Part shown: positions 44,200 to 54,100 of the stretch, in pieces
Numbering within the stretch: the first letter of the stretch is position 1
Layout: each line of letters opens with the position of its first letter
DNA from: Diphasiastrum complanatum
Taxonomy: Eukaryota > Streptophyta > Lycopodiopsida > Lycopodiales > Lycopodiaceae
Direction: 5' to 3'
Assembly (NCBI GenBank): GCA_029204225.1
Contig: CM055093.1
Location: forward strand, 2,210,887 to 2,274,886
Length of the DNA: 64,000 bases
The notes under the pieces: model-generated
What the model was told of the DNA's origin: nothing
Database searches by the model: none
Seen by the model: the letters and a program-made list of their open reading frames with translations, nothing else
Position numbers and translations under genes: made by a program

Positions 44200-44808
44200 T
44201 GAAACTATCTAAGATGACAATATACAAAACCTTACTAAGGCTTACCCAACTAGCAAGGTGATTAAACTAAATTCTAGATTAACACCCAAAGGGATTGAGA
44301 ATGAAAATTGCGGCTAAACTAAGCATAGAGCAATTAAAAACATGCCATAATGAAAAACCAATGAAAGAAGGCAAGAGGAGGCCCGAGCACCTTCCTCAAG
44401 CTATGCACCTTCCAATGGGAACACAAAGAAATAGAATGATAATCTCAAAGAGAGAGCAATTTAGCACAATCTCAAAGTGTTATTTACAAGGCAAACACCT
44501 CTCCTTTTATGGCAAGGAGGGTCTTCCATAAGTATCCACTAACTTATGGGACTAATCTATTTCTAGCCTTTCTAGAACTTCTAACTTAGGAGAACTCCAA
44601 AGTTTCTTAACTTAGGAAACTTTCCTAAGTCTAAGTTTTAAATCTAAGTTTAAGCTATTTTATTATTTTTTAAGCTTCTACTCATGGGCTTACAAACACA
44701 TGCCATGGCGGAAGTTTATTAACAATTCGTACGTGGGCTTATAAAACACATGCCACGGAGTTTTATTTCTCTTTTATTTATTTTTTTGTGTTAGCATAGA
44801 TGCTAACA
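44200..44808 (-). repeat. Gypsy-type LTR (3' LTR of a minus-strand element, truncated)
   Basis: On the minus strand it begins TGTTAGCATCTATGCTAACA, itself palindromic, immediately after the purine tract AAGGAGGGGGATAA. It contains TTTTATAAGCCCACG and GGCATGTGTTTGTAAGCCC, and loses similarity to the plus-strand copy (38068-38787) near 44200, so its 3' part is missing. Confidence 0.75.
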
Positions 44809-45015
44809 TTATCCCCCTCCTTATTGGATTGGTGGTTTCACACCAATCGAAACCTTTTTTTCCTGGATCTTCTGTGCTTCTTGGCGGCGAGACTGTTGCT
44901 GTTGGGAGTGGTAGATTGTGGCGCCGATGCCCTCTATCATTTGCCACCGTAGTTTGTTCAGGAAGGACATTGGTTTGTAATAATGCAGCATGCCCTATAG
45001 AAAGTTGTGGGTTTT

Positions 45016-46377
45016 TCATAGTTCCACCATATCAACGTGCAGGGCTGAAGTGAGTGCAACGCAATAATAAAGCCTTGCTACGCTGATGTGGTCTTCTTGC
45101 ATTCGTAGTGGTTTATTGATATCAAGGGCTATTGGGGGTAGTCCTCGATCCCAAAAACCCTTGAGTTCTGTTAGAAATGCTACCAAGCCGCAATTGTTCC
45201 CAAAATATCTGACGTCGCAATCAGGGTTGCCATGGTGCTTTTGATAGAATACACGGTAGTTGGTGACCATGTCTTCGGCTAAGTTGCCGGTATCGACGCC
45301 TGTGAGCTTGGGCCAAAATATCCTATCCTTGACCTTGGTGGCAGGAAACGGTTCTTGCCTCGTTACTGGATATTAATAAGGATTTGTGCGCATATAGGAG
45401 GGAGCTTCGATATGCCGTGCCATTGAGGTCTTACTTTGTCGGGCGCTAGAGAGGTTGTGGATCCAGGAGTTTGACTGCTTCTTTATGTGTTTGACATTGG
45501 TCCAAATCTGGCAATATGTAGCCACCTCGCTCTTTTGTCGTTGGATATGTCTTGGCAAACTCTTGAGAGGTGTGCAACTCCTTGCTTGGTTCTATGGGCG
45601 TGATTATGTGCCAGATGGGTGCTTCATAGGCAATCTCATGTTGAATTTGGGGATCAGGTTCAAGAGAGAGGGGAGGTAAAGTGTTAGCTTCAGCAATTCT
45701 TTGTGACTCAGGAGAAAATTGAATAAATGGGGGGTTAGTGGTGTCAAGAGGGTTAGAAGCGGTGGAACAAAAAAAATAATGTTGGGAGCTGCTGATGGAT
45801 TGGTTGGTGCTTGAGCTCCTTGCCATAGGGGTTGGCCTTGAAAGGAGGAGCCTTGAGTAGCAGGAGAAGGCTGCTGGAATTCTGCTCCATCTCCACCATC
45901 TGGTCCATCAAAGTAGTGCCTGAAATCATGGAACTGGGCGTGCTCTGCATGAACAGACGGCGTTGACTGGACAACTACCTTTAACCGTTCTTCCAAGGTG
46001 GCAATGTGCTAGTTCAGGGCCTTGACGGAAGCAAGGTATGATTGCTGTAATTTTGTGTGCTGCTCCGTCGTGGCTTTCAACTTTTGGGCCAGCATTTGAT
46101 AAGCCACCACTAGAATGGGAGTTCCCTCAGATATAGCTGGTGGTGCGAAGTCGTTGAAGTCCACCAATTCCAACTGTTCCTTCATAGCGGAACGTGCGGC
46201 TTGTGCATCTGCTACGGCCTCATCCCTTTCTACTTTGATGTTATCGATGGTATTCTGCATGTTGGATACCTTCAGTTGAAGATGGTTCTGGAGGTGGAGG
46301 AGCATCTACTGCTGTTGTTGATTATAAGTGGTGAGATTTTGGATCTGTAGCTGTTGTTGCTTGTTTTCCACTTCCAG

Positions 46378-46409
<32 letters not shown>

Positions 46410-47856
46410 TTCTGAAGGTCCGCCATAGCGCCATCGTCGAATTGCCGCATGGTATATTGTCCCCCTAGGGTGCCGAACAGATTGTATTGGAGCTCATTTA
46501 CCAACCATACCACTTTTTGGGCTGCAAGGGGTAACTGCTCCCAAGGGCCAATGTCTGGGAGAATGCGTGTATAGTTAGGATATGGCATTGGGTTAAAGGG
46601 TAGAAAATCATGAACATGGTTAGATGGAGATGAATGAAAGGCAGGGATGATGGGTGAAATAGGTGCGGAGATACTGCATGGTGGAGATGTGTGGAGTGAG
46701 TTAGTGGTGACGGTGGTTGATGGAATTCCGGTTAGTAATTGTAACGCAAAATCATCTACAGACTGTAGAGTCAAGTAGGGTGGATATTTGTATAGGTGAG
46801 GGCTTTTGTGGAAGTGTGGAATCGAAGCCCATGTTGAGAGTGAGTGACGATGTGGAGGTAGTAGTAAATGGTGGAGGTGGTGGTGGAAGTGTGAGAGCAA
46901 GTGAGGGAGTTGGGGTTGTGGAGGGTGTTGGTGTAGACAGAACCACGCCCATAGGATCAGAACCAGAAGTGTCTGTCTCAACTGAGCTGCTTGCTGTTGT
47001 CGCTACTGATTTAAGACTCCTTCCGGATTCATCATACTTAGTCCCGATGTCACTGGATAAAATGTCATGAGGGACGTTGGCATCTGTGCTGATCACCTTC
47101 CATTTCTACTTCTTAGTTGGTGGTGCTAGGGAAACTGGTTCTGCTGTCGGTTGGGGGGGTGGCTCGCTTCTTAGTGCTCGGATAGAGATCATCAAGCTCT
47201 TTGATGGCAGCAGCCGCCTGAGACCCCAACTGTTTGGTGACCAACATGTGGAGGAGATATCCACATTTGGTAGTTGGTTTTCTGGCTTTCAAGGCCCCGC
47301 ACAGCTTTTCTGCTACCTTCTCAGCCCACTTGTAGTTTTGAGTGGGATCGTCCATGGTGATGGTCAAAGAGAAGAGGCCTATATGCGATTTATCTTGGCA
47401 GTATGCACCTCGACCATGGTGATGAGGATTTCTGAGATAGTCCGGAGATGGAGATTTGTGATGAGGCGGATGGTGATCCCGTCATCGGTTTGGGCAATAG
47501 TTTTGTCGTCCTCTGTTAGAAACTTTGTAAAATACTTGGCATTATAATTCGTGCCCATGGATCGTCTCTCCGAGATTAGGAAAGCCAATGCTCTGTATAT
47601 GCTCAGGAGAGACGTTGATGATTGTGTAATTGTCATTCTTAGATGTAAGCTTAAAAGTCTGGAATTCATCCGAATAGGTTGAGTAGGCCGCTTGGATCAG
47701 GCTCTCGCTCTGCTGGTCACGGAAGTGAGTCAAATCAAATCCAAGGTTTGTGAGCTGCTCGGCGTAATTCTTGATACAAATCATAAAAATGTCCCCTGAA
47801 TAAGGCCTAGGGAGTTTATGGCGATGCAGAGATAGCGAGGAATCACGGGAGGCCAT
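45016..47856 (-). pseudogene. Long gag-like ORF of unknown family in a minus-strand LTR element
   Basis: From ATG 47856 (MASRDSSLSLHRHKLPRPY) coding-like blocks follow in order through several frames: a globular N-terminus (FMICIKNYAEQLTNLGF, NAKYFTKFLTEDDKTIAQTDD, WAEKVAEKLCGALKARKP, LLHMLVTKQLGSQAAAAIKELDDLYP), a long Ser/Thr/Pro linker (46750-47050), a GPWEQLPLAAQKVVWLVNELQY helix, a Lys run encoded by a 25-base T/A tract (46386-46410), a coiled-coil stretch (LQLKVSNMQNTIDNIKVERDEAVADAQAARSAM split over 46150-46300), a second linker, and a C-terminal domain (MVTNYRVFYQKHHGNPDCDV, FGNNCGLVAFLTELKGFWDRG) ending 45016. About 200 bp later comes the purine tract and LTR, so no pol is present. 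I do not recognise the domains. Confidence 0.55.
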
Positions 47857-48004
47857 AGTAACAGTGATTTTAGATTGCTATGGTAAGTTTGAAAATTTTG
47901 AATTTTTTTGGCATGAACTCGAGAGCAAAAATCTAAAATGAATTTGTGGAAAGAAGGTTGTAAGTTTTGAATATACAAGACATTGGATAGCAACTTAACA
48001 GCAC

Positions 48005-48365
48005 CTCTCTGAAATCCCTTATTGTTGTTTCACCTTCAATTGAATGTGTTGAGTTGTCTCCAAGCTACGTCACTACTCTAGAATGGGTGAAAGGCTTGTC
48101 GTTTTGGAACCTATCCCGATGATGGATCATGTGCTGAGTTTCTCTAGATTCCAGGTACCAGGAATCGATATCTTGGAAATTTTCGACCCTGATCATGAAG
48201 GCAGTTTCCTCCTCCTCTTCATGCTGGATCGAGTTACTGGTTGAGACAACATTTGCTTGTTGTTGGAACTGCTTCTTCTTTTCATTGTTGTACTTGAGTG
48301 TTCTTCAATCCTTAAAGAGATGACCGGTCCTCTCACAATACTTGCAGAAGAGTTTTTGCACTGGT
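48005..48365 (-). mobile_element. Ty1/copia fragment: zinc knuckle and protease
   Basis: Minus strand: CKYCERTGHLFKD followed by a stop where the last Cys of a CCHC knuckle belongs, then a spacer and WYLESRETQHMIHHRDRF, the decayed LLDSGAS.HMTH protease motif, and VVT.LGDNSTHSIEGE. The catalytic Asp of DSGA is Glu here. About 350 bp; it abuts the 5' end of the gag-like element at about 48000. Confidence 0.75.
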
Positions 48366-48369
48366 TGGG

Positions 48370-48615
48370 ATGATCAAGAATTCGACCGGATAATTTACAA
48401 AGAGTCGGATAATTTACAAATGGTCAGATTTATTAGACCTGATTTGATCCAACGATCCAGGGTTGAAGACGTCCGAATAAATTAGACCCAATCAAATCTG
48501 ATCTAGAGTCGAAGACGTCCAAATAAATTAGACTCGATTCAATCCTATCCAAGGTCAAAGACGCGTGGATATTTTCCGCCTCGATCCTATCCGATCTAGG
48601 GCTAGAAAATTACAC
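48370..48615. repeat. Degenerate tandem repeat, unit about 60 bp
   Basis: Units share GTCGAAGACGTCC(G/A)AATAAATTAGAC(C/T)C and GATC(T/C)GATC(C/T)AGAG-like stretches, roughly three copies between 48430 and 48600. Confidence 0.65.
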
Positions 48616-48619
48616 TTTG

Positions 48620-49590
48620 ATGGGATTGACATTGGATCAGAAAAATAGGCTTGGGTCGGAAAAATTTGATCCTGAATTTTTTGATCCTTTGCTAAAATTT
48701 TGATCCTTCATATTTTTTTGTAGTTTTTCAAGAATAAGTATAAACAGGTTTCAAGATGCCCATTACCTAATGGAATTGGACTTGAGCATAAATTCCAACA
48801 ACATATTGGGTTGGAGATGATTTTTGGATGATACCACTTTGAAAAAGTGCGCCCTCCTACCTGATTTTCTGGCATTTACTGCTTGCATGTGTGAAGCCTA
48901 GGTGGTAGGGTGATGTGGCAAATGCCTTGTAGACCCTCCCTCCCTCTGTATTGTGCTTTACAGCACAAATTTGGTGTCTTGTAGAGAAAGCTATGGCTAT
49001 CGGAAGTTTGGCAAGTTTTGAACTAAAATTTGCAAAAAATTTGAAATGTTCTAATGCATGCATGCTTGTAACTCAGTGTAGTGCTTGTCTGTTGATGGAA
49101 ACGTATGGATAGACTTGTATGCATGCTTGGATGCATGTTGCATGCGTAATCAGTAGATTTCTTAACATGAAGCTATTTTTAAAAATTCTAGATCAAAAAG
49201 TAGATTTCCTAGTGGCTAGGCTATTTACAATAATATTTTCGTTTTTTCAAAAAATTCAATGCATGTCAAGTTTGTTGCATGCAGGATGTTTCAAAATGAC
49301 CTCGATATGTGACAGTGCTTGTGAATCTGATAGATCGATCTTCTTCATCGATTTTCATAGTTGGTCCATTTCGAACGGATTTCAAAAATCCCAGTTTTTC
49401 ATCAATTTTTAGACTTGGTCCTAAAAGTTGTTGCTCAAATCAGTCTGATATTGATGTAACAAAATTTGCTTAAATGAGTGAATGACCTTGCTGAGTAATA
49501 TCGGCCGATTATGAAGGTCCTGAACATTTCACTTGTTAGTTGATGATTTGGATCTCGACTAATTAAGCTAACTTTGTGTTTCAGAAAATC
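48620..49590. other. No supported gene; probable upstream region of the chromodomain gypsy
   Basis: AT-rich sequence with hydrophobic chance ORFs. The 5' LTR of the following gypsy element would be expected here but I find no match to 51851-52375. Confidence 0.35.
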
Positions 49591-49593
49591 AAT

Positions 49594-51823
49594 ATGGCAG
49601 ATGATAATGCAAATGCAGCTCTCGATGGCCAGGTGCCTATGCCTACTTATTTGTAGATTTTCCAGTCGTTAAGCCAAGCGCTTAATGAAATAAACAACAA
49701 GAACACTTTAAGGGATCAGCAGATGGAAGTAGTGTTGAATCAAGTAAAAACTCTCTCTGCACCAAATTTGGACTTTCAGCCTGAACCATTTTTGGGGGAG
49801 AAGAAAGAGAAAAAACCCAAAGTTGTAGATGACCGGTTAACCAAGTAGACCAGTTATTCTAATCTACACGGAATTCTTGAATTTAAAAAGATTGAGAGTG
49901 TTATTTTGTTCTTTCGAGGGAAAGCTTCGTCATAGTGGCATGACCTACAACCAAAACCTACCACATGGGAAGAGTTCATGGAAGTATTCAAAAAGTCATT
50001 TGTGTTCATAGACAACTCGGACTTCTACCAAAGATTTGTTAAATGTAAAATGGGTATTCGAAATTTGGACTTGTACCTGCAAGATTTTATGGATTTATGG
50101 AATAAGGTTCCCTCATTCGATGCAAAATTGGCACTATGGCAGTTTATCCTAGGTCTGCTTGTAGATTATCAAAATGAGTGTAAGCATAATGTGCTTCAAA
50201 CTTTTGATGACATCATACTAGTTGCAAAAGCGTATGATTCCACAGTGTTGGCATCTAGAAAGCAATTACAAGCTAATCCATTTGGATCATCCAGACCCAG
50301 CCATAAGAAAGGAAAGAAAAGAGTTCGTGGGAATAAAAAATCCAAGTATTTCGACGAACTAGATCAAGCTGCATCTAAGTTTAGACAAAAGAAACATTTG
50401 TCCCGAAAAAAGACTAGAAGGACCAATGTGTGTCTTCATTGTAGTCAGCTTGGACACGTTATGAAATTATGCCCAGAACGAAAGAAAGGCACAGCTCAAG
50501 TTATTGAGATGCCAGGTAAAGAAAATCTTAAGTTGGAAATTACTAGGGTTAATTGTGAGTGTGATTGTTCTTTTAGTACTGCTTCATTCTTGCCAAATGA
50601 ATTATTTCGCTTGAAAGGCACTGTTAAAGGACATGAAGTTAGTATTTTAGTGGACAGTGGATCTACTCATAATTTCACTAACTATGGTCTTGTGTAGAAA
50701 CTCGGCCTGGAAACTGAAGCCAATATCCACAGATATTCAGTATAGATAGCTCCAGGTGCGGAGTTGGAGACATGGGATGTTAAAGTTCCAAGATTCCCAG
50801 TTTGGATCCAAGATTCTAGAGAGCTAATTGATTTCCATGTTTTAGATTTAGCGCGTACGGTTATAATTCTAGGATACGAGTGGTTATTTAATAAGCATCT
50901 TTAGATAGATTTTGAGAAGCATGTTCTCTCTTTCCAGGAGGGTAATGAAATAGTTACATTGTTTGGAGACAAATATGTACATCCGTCTGTGATGAGTTCA
51001 TTTGCTAATGTAATGAAAATTTTTGCTTCGTAGTATGAAGCTTATTCTTTATTTGCTAAGCCAAATTTGGATTTATCTAAAATGCATCTAAGTAGTTGTG
51101 AATTGTCAAAGATTCTTAACTCTGTAGACTTAGATCAAGAGCAAATTGAGAAGAATAAGATAATTTAAAGATGTATTTCCAGAAGAACTACCTCATGGAA
51201 TACCGCCGTCCAGATCGGTAGACAATAAATTTGAGCTAATTCCAAGTAGTCACATATTCTAGACAAACGTATCAGTTTTCTCAGTCGGATTGGTGAATTA
51301 AATGAACTTTCATTCACCTAGATTTTCACTAATCTATATAGTTCATTAAGAGAGAGGTGTGAATTGGATTCTCATTTTGGTCCCATCTGGAAGATGGTGG
51401 ATACAAGAAAGTTATCTTCTAGAATACCTGAGGATTCTAAGACTATGCGTACGGAGAAGCATTATAAATTGTCTAACAGATATTGTGGACCATTTCGGAT
51501 TAGAAAGAAAATTGGTTTTTTAGCTTACGAACTAGATCTTCAAGACAAGACTACAGCTCACCTTGTGTTTCATGTAAGCCAGTTAAAATTGTGTTTACAT
51601 GAAGGTGACATAATTAGTTCAGGGGGGGGATCTTACCCATTTGGAGGAATTATCGCTTAGTGTTCCTTTGGAACCTGAAAAGGTATTTAGAATCAAAGAC
51701 AAACGTTTGAGAAATCATTCTATCTCTGAGTGCTTGATTAGGTGGAAGGGACGGACTAAGGATGATGATTCATGGGAGCGGGTCGAAAGCATAAAGAAGA
51801 ACTTCCCTGGTTTTCATTTCTAG
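49594..51823 (+). pseudogene. Ty3/gypsy chromovirus gag-pol with internal deletion
   Basis: ATG 49594 (MADDNANAALDG). The gag frame stays in register to about 51160, interrupted by seven TAG codons (49654, 49846, 49933, 50695, 50743, 50902, 51031) and by no TAA or TGA. It holds a gag domain (WHDLQPKPTTWEEFMEVFKK, FILGL), a CCHC knuckle CLHCSQLGHVMKLC, protease VDSGSTHNF and VIILGYEWL. In a shifted frame the RT start follows (FPEELPHGIPP). Then RT, RNase H and the integrase core are missing: within about 130 bp the sequence jumps to the integrase C-terminus (RYCGPFRIRKKIGFLAYEL, HLVFHVSQLK) and a chromodomain (SECLIRWKGRTKDDDSWERVE) ending at the TAG at 51821. The chromodomain marks a chromovirus, whose integrase tail targets heterochromatin. 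Confidence 0.92.
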
Positions 51824-51850
51824 AGATAGAGGTGGTTTAAGGGAGAAGAA

Positions 51851-52375
51851 TGTTATGTCCATGTCCTGTATAAGGGAATCATAATAATTTTTGACATGGA
51901 TAGCCGGTCACTCTAGTTGTATGTGGTTATTAGTTATGCTACGTCATTCCGGACGTGGTTGTTACAAGTAATTAATAATCATATGAGGGCCTAGACCCAT
52001 AATTGGACATAGAAGCACTTGCATGGTGATTGACTGCTATAATGCACAAATAGGAGTTCAATAGCTTAATATAGGTTGTGTGGGGATCCTAAGGAGAATC
52101 TTCTCTCCTCTTGGAGAGAATACTTACCATGGAAACTCGCCCATCTCCCTATTTGGAATTCAGATCTTTGATCCGGGTTTCCTCTCCTCTCTTGTATTCA
52201 TTCATTGTGGCTTGGGGGTGAAGGGTTAGGGTATTGACTAGCCTCTTCATATTGGTTGGGTGGTTTATGCTCCACCCAATTGTCCTTTTGGTTTGCATGT
52301 GATAGGATTCTTGAAGATCTTCACTTGGCAATCGTTTTAAAAATCAAAATGGTTTTCAAAATTCGTGTTTCCTAC
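51851..52375 (+). repeat. Probable 3' LTR of the chromodomain gypsy
   Basis: Starts TGTTATGTCC right after the purine tract AAGGGAGAAGAA, 27 bp past the chromodomain stop, and could end at the CA of TTTCCTACA (52375). The start is well supported; the end is a guess because no second LTR is found. Confidence 0.65.
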
Positions 52376-53428
52376 AATGTTGTACTGCAACATAGATCTC
52401 TTTCCATCGGTAGAGAAGTAACCGATGCTGAGATATTCGATCTCATTACAGAGACGTGCACCACCAGAATTGCGCACATTTGGTTTGTACCTACAAACAT
52501 CGAAAGCAAATAATCAGTGTTTAAACATGTTTAAACATGAATGATAATAAATCTAACTGAACCTTGGGGAGCTCTAGATCAAAAATAGTTTAGTCCTAAT
52601 AGGATCCCAACCTTATGGGATGCTAGTAAGACTCGAACGGATTCTAAAAGGGAGTTATGGGAGGTCCACCACCCGAGATCCAACCTACAAATTGAATCTA
52701 CTATCAAGGACAAAAACTACTGTTGTTTTGCAACATACTTTGGGATTTTTGCTCCTATGCCTATGTGCAAACTCAGATCGGCATGATCTATTCTTCCCTG
52801 TGATTCTAGAAGTGATTTTGGTGACTTTGGCATCAGATCTTATGGATGGATCAAGTGGTTCTATCAGAACTTCTTAAAGATTCCTTCTATAGTAAAGTCA
52901 TTGTTAACATCTTCAAAGTGAACTTGAAGAATATTCTCATTGCCAAAGACACGTTGCAGGGGAATTCTATCTCGTTTTATACATGGTTGTTCAGTTCAAA
53001 TTGATTGATTCTAAATACCTCTATCCAAGTTGTATTTTGACGGTCCGTTCAACGAGGGAAGTACTAGAGATACCGCAAGAATTCATATCGATATGCCACA
53101 GACACTCATTCAGCTTCTCTTAACCACCCTTGGTTTTCAAAAGTATATCATCCTTGTGATGTTGGGCAATTCTTCCCTACATAGAGTAGATTCAAGGTCG
53201 ATGACTCAATCACTTAAAAAGCTTTCTTTCTATTCTCGATAGACCCTCCTTGTCATTGCTTTCATTCACAACTACCTCCAGGAAATCCATGTTCCATCTC
53301 ATTCACATGATAGTTTCGATGGCATGTCTGGCTCCACATTAAGCTTCTTCCCCACAAGCAGTCTTTAGAAGTCAATGGTACACGGATAAGTCATACATGC
53401 ACACTATTGACATTTGTGTCATACGATG
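52376..53428. other. No supported gene
   Basis: About 1 kb of unassigned sequence between the gypsy LTR and copia element C. Short ORFs carry no recognisable domain. Confidence 0.4.
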
Positions 53429-54035
53429 TGTTAGAAATTGTGAACTCCTGCAACTTTGTCGCAAAGCGAAGCGAATGGCAGGCATACCTTGGAAATCCTA
53501 AAACATGAAATTAAACGAAACGACACGAAGAAAAACAATTCACGCTGCCAAGTGGCAGCTCGACAAGCGTGGCGTATTCCACTCCACGCTCAGCTGAAAC
53601 AGTTAGCCATTATAGAGAATAACTAACTAGTTGATTAGCATTTACTTGTCTTGTAATTTTCTGTTTAGATGTCTTGTAAACTCCACACAGTGGAGACATA
53701 TACACAATTTTGGATCAGCACAAAACAGAGAAGAAATATAGCAGAATAGAAGAAGAAAGATAGATGAAAATAGTTGTGCATGAAAGTCTGCCAATGAGCA
53801 GAACATAGCAATTTGAGCTGAGTGTCAGGCCGCCAACGAGAGAGACACTGATCATCTTGCTCCAAACTCAAAATTGATAATACAATTGCTCTCTTCTCCT
53901 TCTCCTTGTTTTTTGTTGTCTTGATTGCCAGAATGATTTATGTTCTATGATCTGTTGTCGCATGTCTAGGATCTTGAAAGCTTCCGCAAAAGAAAACTAA
54001 ACAAAAAAGATCAATTTGCAAACCCATTCGTGACA
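53429..54035 (+). repeat. 5' LTR of copia element C
   Basis: TGTTAGAAATTGTG... to ...ACCCATTCGTGACA, 607 bp, followed directly by the primer site. Its first half matches 59780-60020 closely (GCAACTTTGTC, CAAGTGGCAGCTCGAC, AACTAACTAGTTGATTAGC). Confidence 0.88.
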
Positions 54036-54047
54036 TGGTATCAAAGC
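54036..54047 (+). other. Primer-binding site of copia element C
   Basis: TGGTATCAAAGC, one base different from the usual tRNA-iMet complement TGGTATCAGAGC, directly after the LTR. Confidence 0.85.
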
Positions 54048-54100
54048 CCCGAGGTTAACACTGCATGATATCTCAACAGTGACTTTCTAGGCAACACAAT

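Noticed and set aside
46717-47547. Plus-strand ORFs of 117 and 156 codons
   Set aside because: Antisense of the minus-strand gag-like ORF; Gly/Val-rich composition comes from the Pro/Thr linker read in reverse.
49594-51160. A nuclear genetic code with TAG read as glutamine (as in some ulvophyte algae)
   Set aside because: TAG also breaks frames in clearly dead fragments that carry TGA, TAA and frameshifts. The sister copy of A has CAG at the aligned site, the elements use ordinary CAG codons freely, and the plant gene content does not fit those algae. Methylation decay explains it better.
52256-53242. Protein-coding gene between the gypsy LTR and element C
   Set aside because: Several short ORFs of about 60-85 codons, no shared frame, no motif and no splice-consistent model.
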